A DNA stretch of 64,000 nt, from positions 61,534,533 through 61,598,532 of the forward strand of contig OX485804.1 of the NCBI GenBank assembly GCA_950295325.1. The letters run 5' to 3'. The first letter of the stretch is position 1. The number at the start of each line of letters is the position of its first letter. This document shows positions 1 to 11,589 of this stretch, piece by piece. The position numbers and the translations under genes were made by a program. Source of the stretch: Polytrichum commune (taxonomy: Eukaryota > Streptophyta > Polytrichopsida > Polytrichales > Polytrichaceae). The notes under the pieces are model-generated. The model saw only the letters and a program-made list of their open reading frames with translations. It was not told the DNA's origin and ran no database searches.

Positions 1-415
1 CAATTGATACCCTAATCTTCCGTGGATATTTGCCTTAACTTTAGGCTAAGGTATTAAAGAACCTACAGTTACAATATCAACCAAGAGCATTTATACAATT
101 GATTCCTCAATATGTAGTTATAAACATACGTGTTATTAGGAAAGCACAATAATATTATGAGCCCATGTTAGGGTACTCAAAGTAGTGTTGATGGAGACAT
201 CAACTCACATGTGGTGGAGTAGTCAATAGTTTGTTCATTTTTTATTTTAGTTTTTACTTTGTTGTGTGGTTCTATTTCTTTTTTCTTTCCTAAGTGCTTT
301 GTTTTTTTTATTGTTTTGTGTTGTGTTGTGGTGTGGTGTTTTGTATCTTTAGTTTGAATTTTTGGGACTAAGAGAGGGTCAAAATCAAAAGAGATATTTA
401 AAAAAAAAGTTATAT

Positions 416-965
416 GAAAGTGAAAGTTAAGAAACTAAGAGAAATCATATTTTGCCTCAAAGTTAAGAAACTAATAAAGTTAAAAAAACTAACAAAGATC
501 AAACTATTCTTCAAAGTATGGAAACTAAAAGAGATCCAATAATGAATCAAAGTGAAGGAACTAAGAGAGAAGTCAATACTTAAAAGAGATCCAAGAGAGA
601 GTGTTAAAAAACTAAAAAGGATATGATAATTATTCAAAATTGGGAGATTATGAGAGATCCAATAATACTTCAAAGTAAGGAGATTAAGAGAGTTCCAATA
701 ATGAATCAAACCAAAGAATCTAGGAGTTAGATCGAAAATTAAAGAGATATCCAATAATGAATCAAATTGAAGAATCTAAGATTTAGATCTAAAATTTAGA
801 AAATATCCAATAATGAATCAAACTGAAGAATTTGAGAGTTAGATTAATAATTAAGAGAGATCCAAGAGAGATGAAAGATCAAGCGAGATCCAAAAATTAT
901 TTAAAATTACGAGGCTAGGAGAGATTCAATAATGGTACCAACCTAGTAAATTAAGAGAGATCACT
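416..965. repeat. Degenerate tandem repeat (~56-62 bp period)
   Basis: The phrase atccaataatgaatcaaa recurs with small changes near 533, 657, 694, 749, 806 and 928, alternating with gaagaatctaagagttagat-like text. Spacings of about 37, 56, 57, 122 and 124 bp fit a decayed unit of roughly 60 bp. The 114-codon open frame on the minus strand (410-754) is a by-product of this A-rich repeat and is not a gene. Bases 1-415 show only AT-rich, GT-skewed sequence. Confidence 0.7.
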
Positions 966-3292
966 AATATACTAAAGCTAATTACAAAAGCTCTGATAAT
1001 GCAAATGAAGGACCATAGCTACTAAGAACACAAACCAAAAACTCCTCAAAGCATAATCCAATAGCTGCAAACAACTCTCACACAAATCAAGAGTTAAAAA
1101 CCCATATTCCACAAGCACTGAGAGTCGCAACCACCGAAAGCCTCAAGGTGATAGACAAAAGAGGAAGAGGAGAGTGTTCTAAAGGCCTTTTATGAAGTCC
1201 TTTGCGTGGGTAGGTGGGATTGAAAGTGCTCATGGCCGCCCTTATTAAGACTTGAGGCATGTTAGTCGTGGGTAGCTAAAACATATAAATACAAAGTCAA
1301 CAAGTTCCTATTAGACCGGATTTTAAATCATGATAAAAAATAAGGGCCCTTAAACAAGATGCCGTCTTACACCAAGTGATATTCTTAGAACCACATAAAT
1401 GAACTCTGTTTCACAATGATGAAAGTCCATCGCCTTGGGCTCCGAGATGAGAATACGTAGACGTTGCGAAACCCAAGCCAATGTTAGAGGTACCTTGACA
1501 ATTTGCTAAGTCTTCCAAATTTGAGTAGAGCTTCACAAACACAACTCATCAATTGAGTAATGTTACTTCAGTGATTCTTAATCTGGCAATCTATCGATTC
1601 ACAAAATTTGATTGCAATGATACGCAATGTTTATGCTTCCATGTGGATGAAATTCTCAAAATTGTTTTTCATGAAGATTATAGAAATTGGATGATATCGT
1701 CAAGTTTGGGATGAATATGCACAAATTTGAATGAAATTCATACAACCATTTATGTTGTAGCTAATGCCCTTCTCTTGAAAATTTGAAAAGAAAAATCAAC
1801 GGTTTGTATGTACATAGGGGCGTTTGGTTTTACTTCGTGGAATGAAGTCAACACCTTACCAAGGGAGAGGACAAATTAGGGGAAAGAAGAGTGAAAATGT
1901 TGATTAAAGAGAGAAGAGCACGGGGATTGCTATTACATAATTTCTAACCTCTAAAATGAGATTAGATATCCCGAATTAATACAATGAATTTAAACAATGG
2001 TGAATCAACAACCAACCTATTGAAAGAACTTGAACAATTCTTTTCCCTCAAATTTTGCCACATGTCACGACACGGGTACCACATTCCACATAGTAGTATT
2101 GAAGATGAAACCGATTGGTCTCCAAGGTACACAATCACTCACTCTTTGCGATGTGGGGCAATGCAACTCCCAAATAACCCGGTTTAGTTGTGATAACCCT
2201 CTTTGAACTCCTACATCACAAAGAGTATTATTTAGACACCTACTTTCCTTAACACATTGTTGAGTTGGAACACGTAACCTCTTCCTAATATAGTTGTTGT
2301 GAATCGAATATAGATAAGAAATGTTGTGAGTAGTTGGTGAGGAAATTAAACCTCCTCGTGAGCTTCGTATGAACATAATATGAAAAGTACAGTAATTTAG
2401 AATTTTTTTTCTGGCACAAATTGAAAATTCAATTGCAAAAGATACAACCAAAACGGGCGAACCAGCACAACCTGAGTGGAGATCAAGAAACAATGTTCAT
2501 CTGTGGCGTAACCTTTCAAGTGACAACTAAGTTACTCCAAGTCACGATAAGGCCTTTGACTCCCCAAGTCGAATCAAACTCATTAAGAACGTCCTCGTAG
2601 GCCACGTTTGGGGCCTTTATCCAAGTCCATGAGAGTCTATTTCCACTCAATCCTACCCTAATCCTGCAAGGCCTCCCAAATGACCTGACGTGTTTTCTCA
2701 ACGGCCATTGCATATTGTTAAAAACCATATCATTTCGTTAATTTAGATATTACAAAAAGAACACGAGACTTTCCAAGTCAACCTTTTCAAAGGTTACATT
2801 GACCGGCTTTTGCAAATGAGAACATTTGGACGAGTGTGATGCAAATGCAAATGTAGTCATTGTGGTCTGGATGTTTGTGGCAATAGATGGCATATGTGAT
2901 GGATATTAAGTGAGGAGTTGGGAGTTCCCTTAGTCTTAAGGTTCACTTATATATAATATAACAAACGGTTGTAAAGAAATTTTTAATTCATTCGTTCCTA
3001 CAACCAAAACATTGCTCGGATGAGTCCCAAATCATATTTAAGTGTATTAAAATGTTCCTAATATACAAGAAGTCCACATTACACCAAAGTTGTATGAAAT
3101 CCCCAACGAAGAAAAAAAGAATGTTGATGTTCTTGCACTGACATGAATGTGAGCATGTGAGCCTTATGTTAATGTTGTTTATCCATGTTGGCATATTTCC
3201 ATCCTTTCATAAGGTGGACTATGTTGCGCTAAAGGGGGGGGGGTCAAGGTAAGTTAAGATTATGCGAGATAGTAAGATAAGAAAAAGGATTT
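966..3292. other. AT-rich sequence with no supported gene
   Basis: Short open frames occur on both strands, the longest being 142 codons on minus at 2065-2493. None has a recognisable motif or a conserved second copy in the window. A ten-base G run lies at 3234-3243. I see no promoter, RNA gene or bounded mobile element here. Confidence 0.5.
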
Positions 3293-3557
3293 AAGTATGT
3301 TTGAATTTATGCATGAATTTTTGGACAGCTCCAACCATCAATACGACGTGCACTAGATTGCAAAAGTACACAAATAGGGTGGTTGGCGAACATGGGAATA
3401 CAAACATTCAAAGTTGTGGTTGTTATGATGTTGCTTTTGTTGTGGTTGTTTGATGTTTTTGTCCCCACAAGTGCATATTCTTTTTTTAAATTTGGACAAG
3501 TGGTTTGTCCAGGTATACGTAAATGAAAGATTAAATTAAATGTGTCCAAATATACTT
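3293..3557. repeat. MITE-like dispersed repeat, copy 1
   Basis: This segment is similar along most of its length to 24340-24590. Shared landmarks are gcatgaattttggac, ggtggttggc, the gttgtggttgtt run and ggacaagtggtttgtcc, itself a short hairpin. Possible imperfect terminal inverted repeats are aagtatgtttga at the left and tccaaatatactt at the right. No target-site duplication is clear. It is non-coding as far as I can see. Confidence 0.55.
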
Positions 3558-4202
3558 TGTTTCATGTACAATTTTTGACATAAATCCAAATAGGTACATC
3601 TTCTACGTGGAATTGAGGTCTGAACACTTATTACAGACATAGACCAAGTTCTTAGTGCATAGTCTTGCAATTTCATGTTAATCCATATTCTTTGTGATGA
3701 CTAAGAATGACTTGGAATATAATGCAAACCCTATATAATACCCTATAATGGATCATTAACACTACTTAAGCTTGTGTAAAGTGAGAATTTACCATATTCC
3801 AGCAAAAACGTAAGGCGAATTCAAATAATTCTGGCACATTGTGTCTATTATTTTCAAAACAATCTGACATTAATTTTTTAGAATTATTTTGTGCCAGATC
3901 GATTATCAACCAACGCCATACATATGATACACGACATAGAAGCCATGCATGTAGACCTTGATAATCAATACGTTGTGTCATATTAGAAAGAAATCCGGCT
4001 GCAAAGATTTCAAGGAGTATCATGCTTCATACAAACTACCATTTTAACTCTCCTCTTTTGCAACATTAGAATCTACGTGTGCTCATCATACCTAAACCTT
4101 TTTTCAATTCATGGCTAATTCACTTCCAGAAATATCGATTCCTAGAAGATCGTAAGGCCATAAATAACTTTTGAAATTTCATCGACCTTCCATTGAACCA
4201 TA
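3558..4202. other. No recognisable feature
   Basis: AT-rich sequence with only short unsupported open frames, such as 85 codons on minus at 3766-4023. I found no repeat partner, RNA gene or regulatory signature. Confidence 0.45.
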
Positions 4203-4373
4203 TACATAACTTTATTCATATCCGTAACAATGTTATGTGGGACTGATAATATTCCACATAATATTTCCGGATGTTTCCCACATTCAGTTCGAATGTGGGA
4301 AATATATGGGAATATCCCATGAAATATTGTCAGTCCCATAGCACATTATTATGGATCTGAATAATGTTATGTA
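4203..4373. mobile_element. Fold-back (MITE-like) element
   Basis: The two halves are inverted copies at roughly 75-80% identity and meet in a short loop around 4285-4293. The ends read TA-CATAAC and GTTATG-TA. A TA dinucleotide at both boundaries would suit a Tc1/mariner-type insertion, although it could also be the last base pair of the arms. The pair tttcccacatt / aatgtgggaaa forms the inner stem. No coding capacity is present. The superfamily is not established. Confidence 0.6.
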
Positions 4374-5879
4374 GGTTTTGTCATGTTGTTATGATTTTTA
4401 ATTTTTAATTTTTTAAAAATAAAAATAACATCCAGTTGCACCACGATATAAATTGTGAAAAGTGGAATTGTTTGGGTTACTTATTATTTCCAAGAGGCAA
4501 GGAAACTACAACATTGGTGGCCTCGACCTTTGTAGCTCTCAGTCATGAAAGCCTCGAATTCTTATCAAAATCCTCATGCTACCCAAATTCCTCTCACTAA
4601 GTTAGAACAAAACTTGTCCGTGACAATCATCCATTACAACTAATTGTTGAGAAACTCACATACAGAGAATGTATTGTATAGTGGATAATTTTGGTTGGCA
4701 ATTGGAGGTTTTTGATTGTCAGGTGTCCAAAACCCGCAACCAAGTTGATGACTGAAGTCATTTATTTCTACAATTTCTCATCATGAGTTGTAATGGAGAG
4801 GTTTTCTTTTAGTGTCCCCACATGACGTCTTCACAATGATTTTAAGAGGGTTCTTTTCTTTTCTTTTTCCCATGTCTCTAGAACTTTTGAACTCCTACAT
4901 ATCTTTTAGGCTTTTGGACATAAGTGTGTGTTGTCGTCTTAAGTGGCACAAGAAAAGGCACCCAAGTAAGACGGGCAAATACATGGGCAACACCAAAAAA
5001 CAAAAATCTGGTTACAAATGCCTTTCCTCTTTACCTATTGGCATGTTGTGTGATATTGCGACTGTCAAGGAGAGTTTGTTACAGTACGTAGTTGAACATG
5101 TCATGAAATTCATGGATATGTTTTTATTTTTTTTCATTTTTTCATTTTTTTTGAAAATTCAATTGCAAAAAGCAACTAGAAATGAAATTCATGGAAATAT
5201 CATAACATATCCACTGTTTAACTCTTGTTTTGTGGGCCTCCATAATATAACATTTAGATGCTTGAAAAGTTGCGCATGGAGACTCAAATTCAAGCTGGCC
5301 TCCCAACATATCATCTTTATAATATGAGCACCCACGTCATTGAGTAATGTTGTGGTCTTTTTTACAAATTAAGTGATATTGAAGTTTGCATTCAATATCT
5401 TCCAAAGTGATATTACTTTACCCAAGTAAATTATTGTATACACAACGGAGCAATGGTTGGTGGGTGGTAAGACCATTACCCTCTGATCATTTTCAATTGT
5501 CGTGAGAACATGGACATAAATGGGCAATTGATGAGTTGACCTTGGGCAGTTGAATCCCTAATGACCTTCCATATAAGGTCATGAGGTCTAATCCCAACAC
5601 ATGCCCAAATCCAACCCCATATTCTCCCAAAATGCCTCTGCCTTTCACCCAAGTGCTCCTCCACTATGTGCCGGAGACATTTGGACGATTTAAGGTATGC
5701 TCATGTCATGGGATTTAGGAAGCTTGCAATAGGTGTGCATTTGAGGGGAGCTTGGAACTAACATTCTCTACCTTATAAGGAAGACGTGCCTAAATCAAAC
5801 ATAACAAGAATCTTGACACCTCTATTCAAACAACATGTGATTAGGTGTAAATCTAAGAACATACAACTGAAAGACATGT
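4374..5879. other. No supported gene; 171-codon open frame unassigned
   Basis: A 171-codon frame on plus (4812-5327) contains a Phe-rich hydrophobic stretch, but it arises largely from a T-rich tract near 5120-5150. I recognise no domain and find no second copy, so I do not call it a gene. The rest is AT-rich without motifs. Confidence 0.4.
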
Positions 5880-6110
5880 GTTTTTTAAGAATATTTACAC
5901 CATTCTAGGCTCAATAGTCAACATTGGATTTGGAGGATCTATATGGTCACTTAATTGATGGGCATGAAAATCTTCACTTTGATATTGAATCAAATACTCA
6001 TATAGCTCTATAACTTTATGAGGCAAATTGCTACGAGCATGATATGGATTTGCTTATCACTTCACATTGATTGCATGTTTCACATCCTATGAGAGGTGGG
6101 TGTGGAGAGA
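5880..6110. repeat. Dispersed repeat family (GGCTCAATAGTC), copy 1
   Basis: The core ttctaggctcaatagtcaacattgg is shared in diverged form with 22690-22715. Following landmarks cactttgatattgaa, ggatttgct and gtttcacatcctatgag match 22765-22880 in the same order. Shorter related pieces lie near 25720, 26160 and 49700. The function is unknown. Confidence 0.5.
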
Positions 6111-6650
6111 AAGCACACTCAGACCTCCCTAATATCATGTTTATGGCAACCAAAGTGCACGTGATTTTAAGGAGGTGTGTATTGCTAACATGAATGCATG
6201 ATAATAGAGAACTAGTGTAGCATGTGACAATATGGAGCAAACACAAAGTACAACATTGCAATGTTGAAATTGATTGATGAACATGGAACACGAATAATCT
6301 CCCAACGCCGCACACAAACGCAAAGCTCTAACTTTCTAGGATATGTTTGTTCATAATTTCATAACAACATGTACAAAATGGCATGAATAAGAGCAAGTAC
6401 ATCTAATGCTTCTACATATATAACGCGTAAATGCTCATTATCAACTCTGCAATATAAAACTCCTAATATCATACTTCTCAATGACACTTATATGAACAAC
6501 GCACATTCCAAACAAATCATCACAAATGCACTCCACTTGCAATAACTCATAACAAGAAAAACTTTATGAACCTTCACCTACGATAAATCCAATAATTATT
6601 TCGCACAAACATGCGGCTTCCTTCAAGTTTCAAACACCATATTGAAACAC
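6111..6650. repeat. ~500-bp dispersed repeat, copy 1
   Basis: The segment is collinear with 10350-10850 in the same orientation. Shared landmarks in order are ggcaaccaaagtgcac, atgcatgataatagagaa, the agcatgtgaca type, ggatatgtttg, gaacctt and the cctacgat...aatccaat region. A shorter copy of its left part lies at 20290-20440. No open frame is conserved between the copies, so this is probably a non-coding transposable-element fragment. Confidence 0.65.
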
Positions 6651-6722
6651 TTCTCAGCTTGCATACTCCAAAACCCCGATTCGCACGAGGAATATCAAAG
6701 TATCCATTGCACAGTTGTAGTG

Positions 6723-6734
6723 TACTTCAAACCT
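6723..6734. repeat. Target-site duplication, left, of SINE copy 1
   Basis: The 12 bp tacttcaaacct is repeated exactly at 7086-7097, immediately after the SINE tail. Such a long direct duplication is what target-primed reverse transcription leaves. Confidence 0.85.
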
Positions 6735-7085
6735 TAGGCACCACGGGCTTGGCTTGGTGGTTAGGGCTCATGGCTCCCAATGAGGAGGTTGTGGGTTCTA
6801 TTCCCCATGCCGGCATGGTGCTCACCACCTTAGTCCACCCAACTATGGTGGGGGTTCTTTGGACCTTGTTGTATGGGTACCTCAAAGCCCTTTGGGGGGA
6901 TTCCATGTCCAATATCCTCAAGGCACTAGTGGCTAGCTAGGAACTAGTATAGTGTGTCCCTATAGTGCCCACCCCGATAGGGGTTAGTAGTCCTGCACCA
7001 CTGGTATTATGCCTTGAGGGTTTAATGCCAAGGGTGGGCCGAACGGGCATTCCAATCATGTTGATCACATGGTCATCGTTTCTTC
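6735..7085 (+). mobile_element. tRNA-headed SINE, full-length copy 1
   Basis: The element is 351 bp. It starts taggcaccacgggc, has an A-box-like tggcttggtgg (6750-6760) and a B-box-like ggttctattcc (6794-6804), and ends in a short tttcttc tail. The first ~230 bp closely match the SINE at 23325. The 3' part diverges but keeps a gaacgg block near the same place. It is flanked by exact 12-bp direct repeats, so both ends are defined. Pol III would transcribe it from the internal promoter, and it would need a LINE for mobility. The open frames across it are shadows. Confidence 0.85.
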
Positions 7086-7097
7086 TACTTCAAACCT
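7086..7097. repeat. Target-site duplication, right, of SINE copy 1
   Basis: Exact copy of 6723-6734 (tacttcaaacct). Confidence 0.85.
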
Positions 7098-7560
7098 CTA
7101 AGGCATTGTTGACAACACTGATGTCGATGGAACTAAAATTGGAAATGCACACGTTCATCTACAATCCTCAAATGTTACCACACAGCAAGTCAAGAAGAAC
7201 TGCTTCTACTCATGAGACTGAAATCTCAAGAAACGGTGGTAAAAATACGAGACGGCCTCCACTTTTGTCTCCAACAATTTGTTCAATTTCTTGATGCAAG
7301 AACAAGGGAACCTGCTCGATTCACGTCAAGAAAGAAAGTAAGCATCCCAAATCCAACACGGAATCGAAGTCTATTGAAAGATCTCAAGTTGCGCAACAAC
7401 AAGTGTGTGACATTCAATCCTCACCGATCCACAAATATTAGGAGTTTAGAAGTATAGAACACACATTTGTAATCGAACCTCTAAGACATTGTCGAGAACA
7501 CTACTTGTCGATGTGAAGCGCACACGTTCCTACAATCCTCTAATGTTAGGACTAGGGGTG
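7087..7560. repeat. Pair of ~80-bp direct repeats
   Basis: The stretch 7091-7180 (cctctaaggcattgt, gcacacgttc, acaatcctc, aatgtta) recurs at 7477-7553 with the same landmarks. Between them, 7230-7290 resembles 8015-8075 (ctc-caa-caatttgttca). In translation this similarity gives related short peptides (FCLQQFVQF and FCLKQFVHF), so a decayed coding repeat is possible. No full gene can be drawn. Confidence 0.45.
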
Positions 7561-8269
7561 CATTTATTTTTTAATTTATTTAGAAACATGCATTTTATAA
7601 TACTTGGAAAAATTGGAGACATTTTTTGTTTCTTTAAAGTATAAATTCACTACTATAGTCAGTCTAGGCAAGTAGGGTGAATATAGATTCACGCAACTTG
7701 GCCAATTGCTCCATAATACCATATATCATTAATATATTCAAACTCAACGGTAGTGCATAAGCCCTTAAGTCCTACCACACGAACTGACGAATACGGATTT
7801 CGCATCGGGAGACAATCCATGCGCAGTCTAGGATCAATACTTGGGTGGAGAAGAGCTCAAAGAACCGATCCTAGAACAGAAGAATGTTTTCGACAACGAA
7901 TTGCCAAGGACCTCATGGATTGCTGTCTTTGATGATTTTCAAAAAAAAAAATTAAAAAAAATAGAAAAGTTTTGAAAATTGATAATAAGTGTTGCTACTC
8001 ACAATACCGAAATAAGAAGATACAAAGTGACCTTTGGTTTTGCCTCAAGCAATTTGTTCACTTCCCTGATGTAATATGTTTCCAGAGAAGCTCTTTCCCA
8101 TATTGCACGGTTTTGCATGCCTCAACTCCAAAATTTGTGAGCTTGCCAGTGTGTGCCCTTTGCAATCGAAGTTCTTCAAGCCTTCTCAAAGTCTTTGCTC
8201 TTTGCCTCCCACATATCCCCTAAACCCTAACCCACCCCACACATCAACCATGAGGGTAAATTGTTGAGG
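7561..8269. other. No supported gene
   Basis: An AT-rich interval with an A-run at 7939-7960. It contains the second copy of the FCLxQFVxF-like segment near 8040-8070. No bounded element or RNA gene is evident. Confidence 0.4.
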
Positions 8270-8760
8270 GAAATTCATAACATGTAATAAAGGCAAATGG
8301 GTAGAGGTAATTCAATCACATTGTTCACGGTATTTAGTGTCACATACACTTATTGTGAAGGGCTTAAACTAGATGCTTAGAGATCTCAAAGTGTTACGCC
8401 TTCTAATTGCTAATACGATTCCACTCATCAACATAAGTAACTCCTTCAAGTGAAAAGAATTCTACATTATGACATTTAGAGTAGATCGTTTTATGGTGTT
8501 TAGTGTAACATGCGTAATAGTGTGACTTACCCTGTTTTGAGGCATATGCTAGGTTACATTGATGATTAATGACTTCACCATAAGTGTCACCCCTTGACAC
8601 TTGGTGTTCAAGTGCGCTACTAATGTCTTGGCATGAGTATGCTCAATAGTGTTATGGGGTGCATGCCTGTGTAACACAATGGTCTACAAGTTAACAAATG
8701 ACACTTGCCATTAATATGCTCAGGACTGTCTTCCTCATGTATATTAACTAGTGATGGTCC
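8270..8760. repeat. Dispersed repeat (ATGGTATTTAGTGTCAC family), forward copy
   Basis: The block 8330-8480 reappears inverted at about 10007-10165 (ggtatttagtgtcacatacact, caaagtgttacgcc, ctcatcaa...taagtaac). The block 8650-8750 (ggtgcatgc, caatggtctacaag, aatgacacttgccatta) reappears inverted at about 10240-10350. Shorter relatives of the tttagtgtcac motif occur near 9045, 9920, 28640 and 29350. It is non-coding. Confidence 0.55.
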
Positions 8761-8965
8761 ACGTTGGACACTGGCTCGGTGAGTATGTGATTCAATAAAA
8801 AATGATTGATTTTTGAAAAAAATATAAATGATTTTTCAATTCAACACTAACAATTGAATCTTTTCCCTACTTATCTTCTTGAGAATAAAGCTATTGTGAA
8901 TACAATTCTAAGAGCACTCCAACCTCGCTATTCTCAACTGGTCTAAACTCCCTAACATGTTTTGT
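8730..8965. repeat. Dispersed repeat pair with 28155-28400, copy 1
   Basis: It begins actagtgatgg and continues through acactggctcggt, cttcttgagaataaag, ctattgtgaat and cactccaacctcgct. All of these are found in the same order at 28155-28400 with moderate divergence. No target duplication or open frame defines the element. Confidence 0.55.
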
Positions 8966-9913
8966 GTAATTGAGTGACTTCTGAAGGTATAGGTAGAACT
9001 TGCAACCTACACTTAATAAGCTCAATGGTCCACCGTTCATGGTATATAGTGTCACTTACTATTTGGAATTACGCAAGGTCATAACTCCTTATTATAGATT
9101 CTATATTTTAACCAAAAAAAGGTTAGGTAGGTTCTATGGACTTTACTTCATGAAAACTTACATCCTTGGCAAAAAATCACAGCATTGCATAACCTTATAT
9201 AGTAAGTGACTCTAAGTAGCATAAAGTTAAACTCAACAAAACTATTAAAGTCGGGTATGACCATTTGGTGCGGTCAACTTAACCCCTAACTTTTTATGGC
9301 CAATTTCCCTCAAATCTGCCCATAAAATGTGACCTCAATTTCAATAGCCGTAACTGGAAGATCTAAAGTTTTTCTTTCAAAAATCCAACCATGTATATGT
9401 TTGCAAGTTAGAGGTGACTACTCACAATCTAAATTTTTATTTTTTCAAGTTATGTTGTTTAGAATATTATAATAGGAATGTCAATAGTGGTTTTGAGGGG
9501 TAACAATCTAGAAATTAAATTGGGGTTAGTTTTTTTGATCGAACCTCCACTCAAATTATCTCCTAATGACAAAATTTCACCCTCATCCAAAAGAGGGGCA
9601 ATCTACTTACTCAAATCAACTTACAAATCTCGAAAGCATCGTTTTGTAATTTTTTTGGGAAGCTTTGCAAATTGAGGTAGCGGTGCCAAAACTACGCAAT
9701 TCCACATGGATTTACACCCACCAACACATGTCCAACTAAAAATTGCTATAGGAGATAGTTAGGATATGTTGTGTTTGAGTGTCGATGCAAATTTTCAGAT
9801 CAATTAGAAATGTCACTAAAGTTGTAGTGCATGGGAGGGACACGCTTTTTTTCAATGGTTGGAACCATCATCTGGTCATAGAACAAAAAACACCGAACCT
9901 TCGTGTATAAGAG
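8966..9913. other. No supported gene
   Basis: AT-rich interval. It contains short weak copies of the tttagtgtcac motif but no bounded element, RNA gene or conserved coding frame. Confidence 0.4.
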
Positions 9914-10250
9914 AAATGTAAACACATGACACTTGGCATTAGTATGCTCAAAATTATTTTCCCCTTGCATACCAAAACACAAGACTATCTTCTAAAGTAT
10001 TCCAATGTGCTACTCGGAATATCATAATGTAGATTATTTCTCACTTGACGAAGTTGCTTACATTGATGAATGAAATCATATTGGCAATTAGTGGGCGTGA
10101 CACTTTGAGCCCTTTGCAATTAGTGTATGTGACACTAAATACCATAAACATGTACCACATTGGGATACTTTAGGTAATAGTCTTGCATTTTAGTATGCAA
10201 GGAGAAGATATTTTTAGTGTACTAATGCCAAGTGTCATGTAGTTACATTT
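9914..10250. mobile_element. Fold-back element with ~100-bp inverted arms
   Basis: Arm 9914-10013 (aaatgtaaacacatgacac to tccaatgtgctac) is the inverted copy of 10152-10250 at roughly 85% identity by eye. Shared pieces include acatgacacttggcatta, ccttgcatac and aagactat. The ~138-bp centre carries an inverted copy of the 8330-8480 repeat. This suits a non-autonomous DNA element or an inverted duplication. No target duplication was identified. Confidence 0.6.
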
Positions 10251-10349
10251 TATTGTGAGAGAGGAAGATATTATCGGGCATACTAATGGCAAGTGTCATT
10301 TGTGTACACTTTAGTCACCTTGTAGACCATTGCGTAACATATGCATGCA

Positions 10350-10850
10350 CCTCATGACATTACACTCTAAGCTCCATAGTATCACAATTGTGGCAACCAA
10401 AGTGCACATGATATTATAGAGTTCTTTAGTAATTAACATGGATGCATGATAGTAGAGAATTAGCATAGGGTGTGACACCGTGGAATAACACAAAGTGCAA
10501 AATTATAATGTTAAAATTGATGATTTCATACATGGGACATGGATAATCTCTCAATGTTGCACACAATTGCAAAGCCCAAACTTTTTAGAATATGTTTGAT
10601 CAACATTTCATGATAATAAGTAGAAAATGGTGAGAATAAGTACAAGTGCAAAAAATGGCCATTATCAACCATGCAACATGAAACTCTTCATATCGTATTT
10701 CTTAGTAGCAGCTATATGAGCAATGCACATCCTAGATGATTGATCACAAATGTACTCCACCCACAACAACGCCGAACAAGAAAAACCTTTTGAACCTTTG
10801 CCTACGATGGAATCCAATCATTTATGAGCACCAACACAAGCTTCCACCAA
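10350..10850. repeat. ~500-bp dispersed repeat, copy 2
   Basis: Collinear with 6111-6650. Landmarks are ggcaaccaaagtgcacatg, atggatgcatgatagtag, ggaataacacaaagtgc, tagaatatgtttgatc, gcaatgcacatcc, aacaagaaaaacc and cctacgatgg. The orientation is the same as copy 1. No coding frame is conserved. Confidence 0.65.
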
Positions 10851-11585
10851 GTGAATAGTTTTGCATTCCATGTCATCATTGTATGTTGTTGTGTTAGGTT
10901 TTTCCTATTGGAGGATGGCCACCTAAATGAATAGATGATCAAGAATTCCCCCTCAAAGATTCTCAAATGAACAAGCATTGCCTACAATTTTAAATTACAA
11001 TTGTTTAAGATCCAAGAGCAAGAAAAGGTCCTCAAAGATTTTGAAACTCGCTCAACTTACCCTTCTCCCTCTCACCATAAACATTGTATTAGCTATATAA
11101 TACATGGATTTGAAAATTTTCAACACCATACTTGTGACAAGTAAAAAAAAAGGAAATAAAAACCAACGTCGGGTAATCCGACGTGAATTTGAGCATGTTG
11201 GCCCTACCTTGCTCAAGAATCCCCTTGGTGCAGGGCGGGGTTTACTGCCTACCTTGTGGTAGGTGGGCTCTTGTTTGTAAGAATGATATATAAAAATAAA
11301 ATAAAAAACATTATTTTATCACACGTACATCACAGAGGGTGAATGACATTACACAAAAGTTTGGGGAAAAGTTTGGAGGGATTCGCTCCAAGCTTGCATC
11401 AATCATGTCTCCCTTACTAAGTTAGGGATTGAAGTATTCTGACTTTTATTAAATGGAGCTTTCATTTCTTTTGTTGAACTACAAAACCTCTACAATTGTA
11501 GTTAAAGTCCCAGAAAATCAGCATAAGTCCACAAGGACATTAATCTGCAAAACCTTCTTCTTTGGAAGGTCACCAGGGGGTCTTG
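10851..11585. other. No supported gene
   Basis: AT-rich, with a short GC-richer patch near 11160-11280. No similarity to other parts of the window and no convincing coding frame was seen. Confidence 0.4.
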
Positions 11586-11589
11586 CTGA

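Noticed and set aside
410-754. 114-codon minus-strand frame
   Set aside because: It is produced by the degenerate A-rich tandem repeat.
4812-5327. 171-codon plus-strand open frame
   Set aside because: The hydrophobic part comes from a T-rich tract, and no motif or second copy was found.
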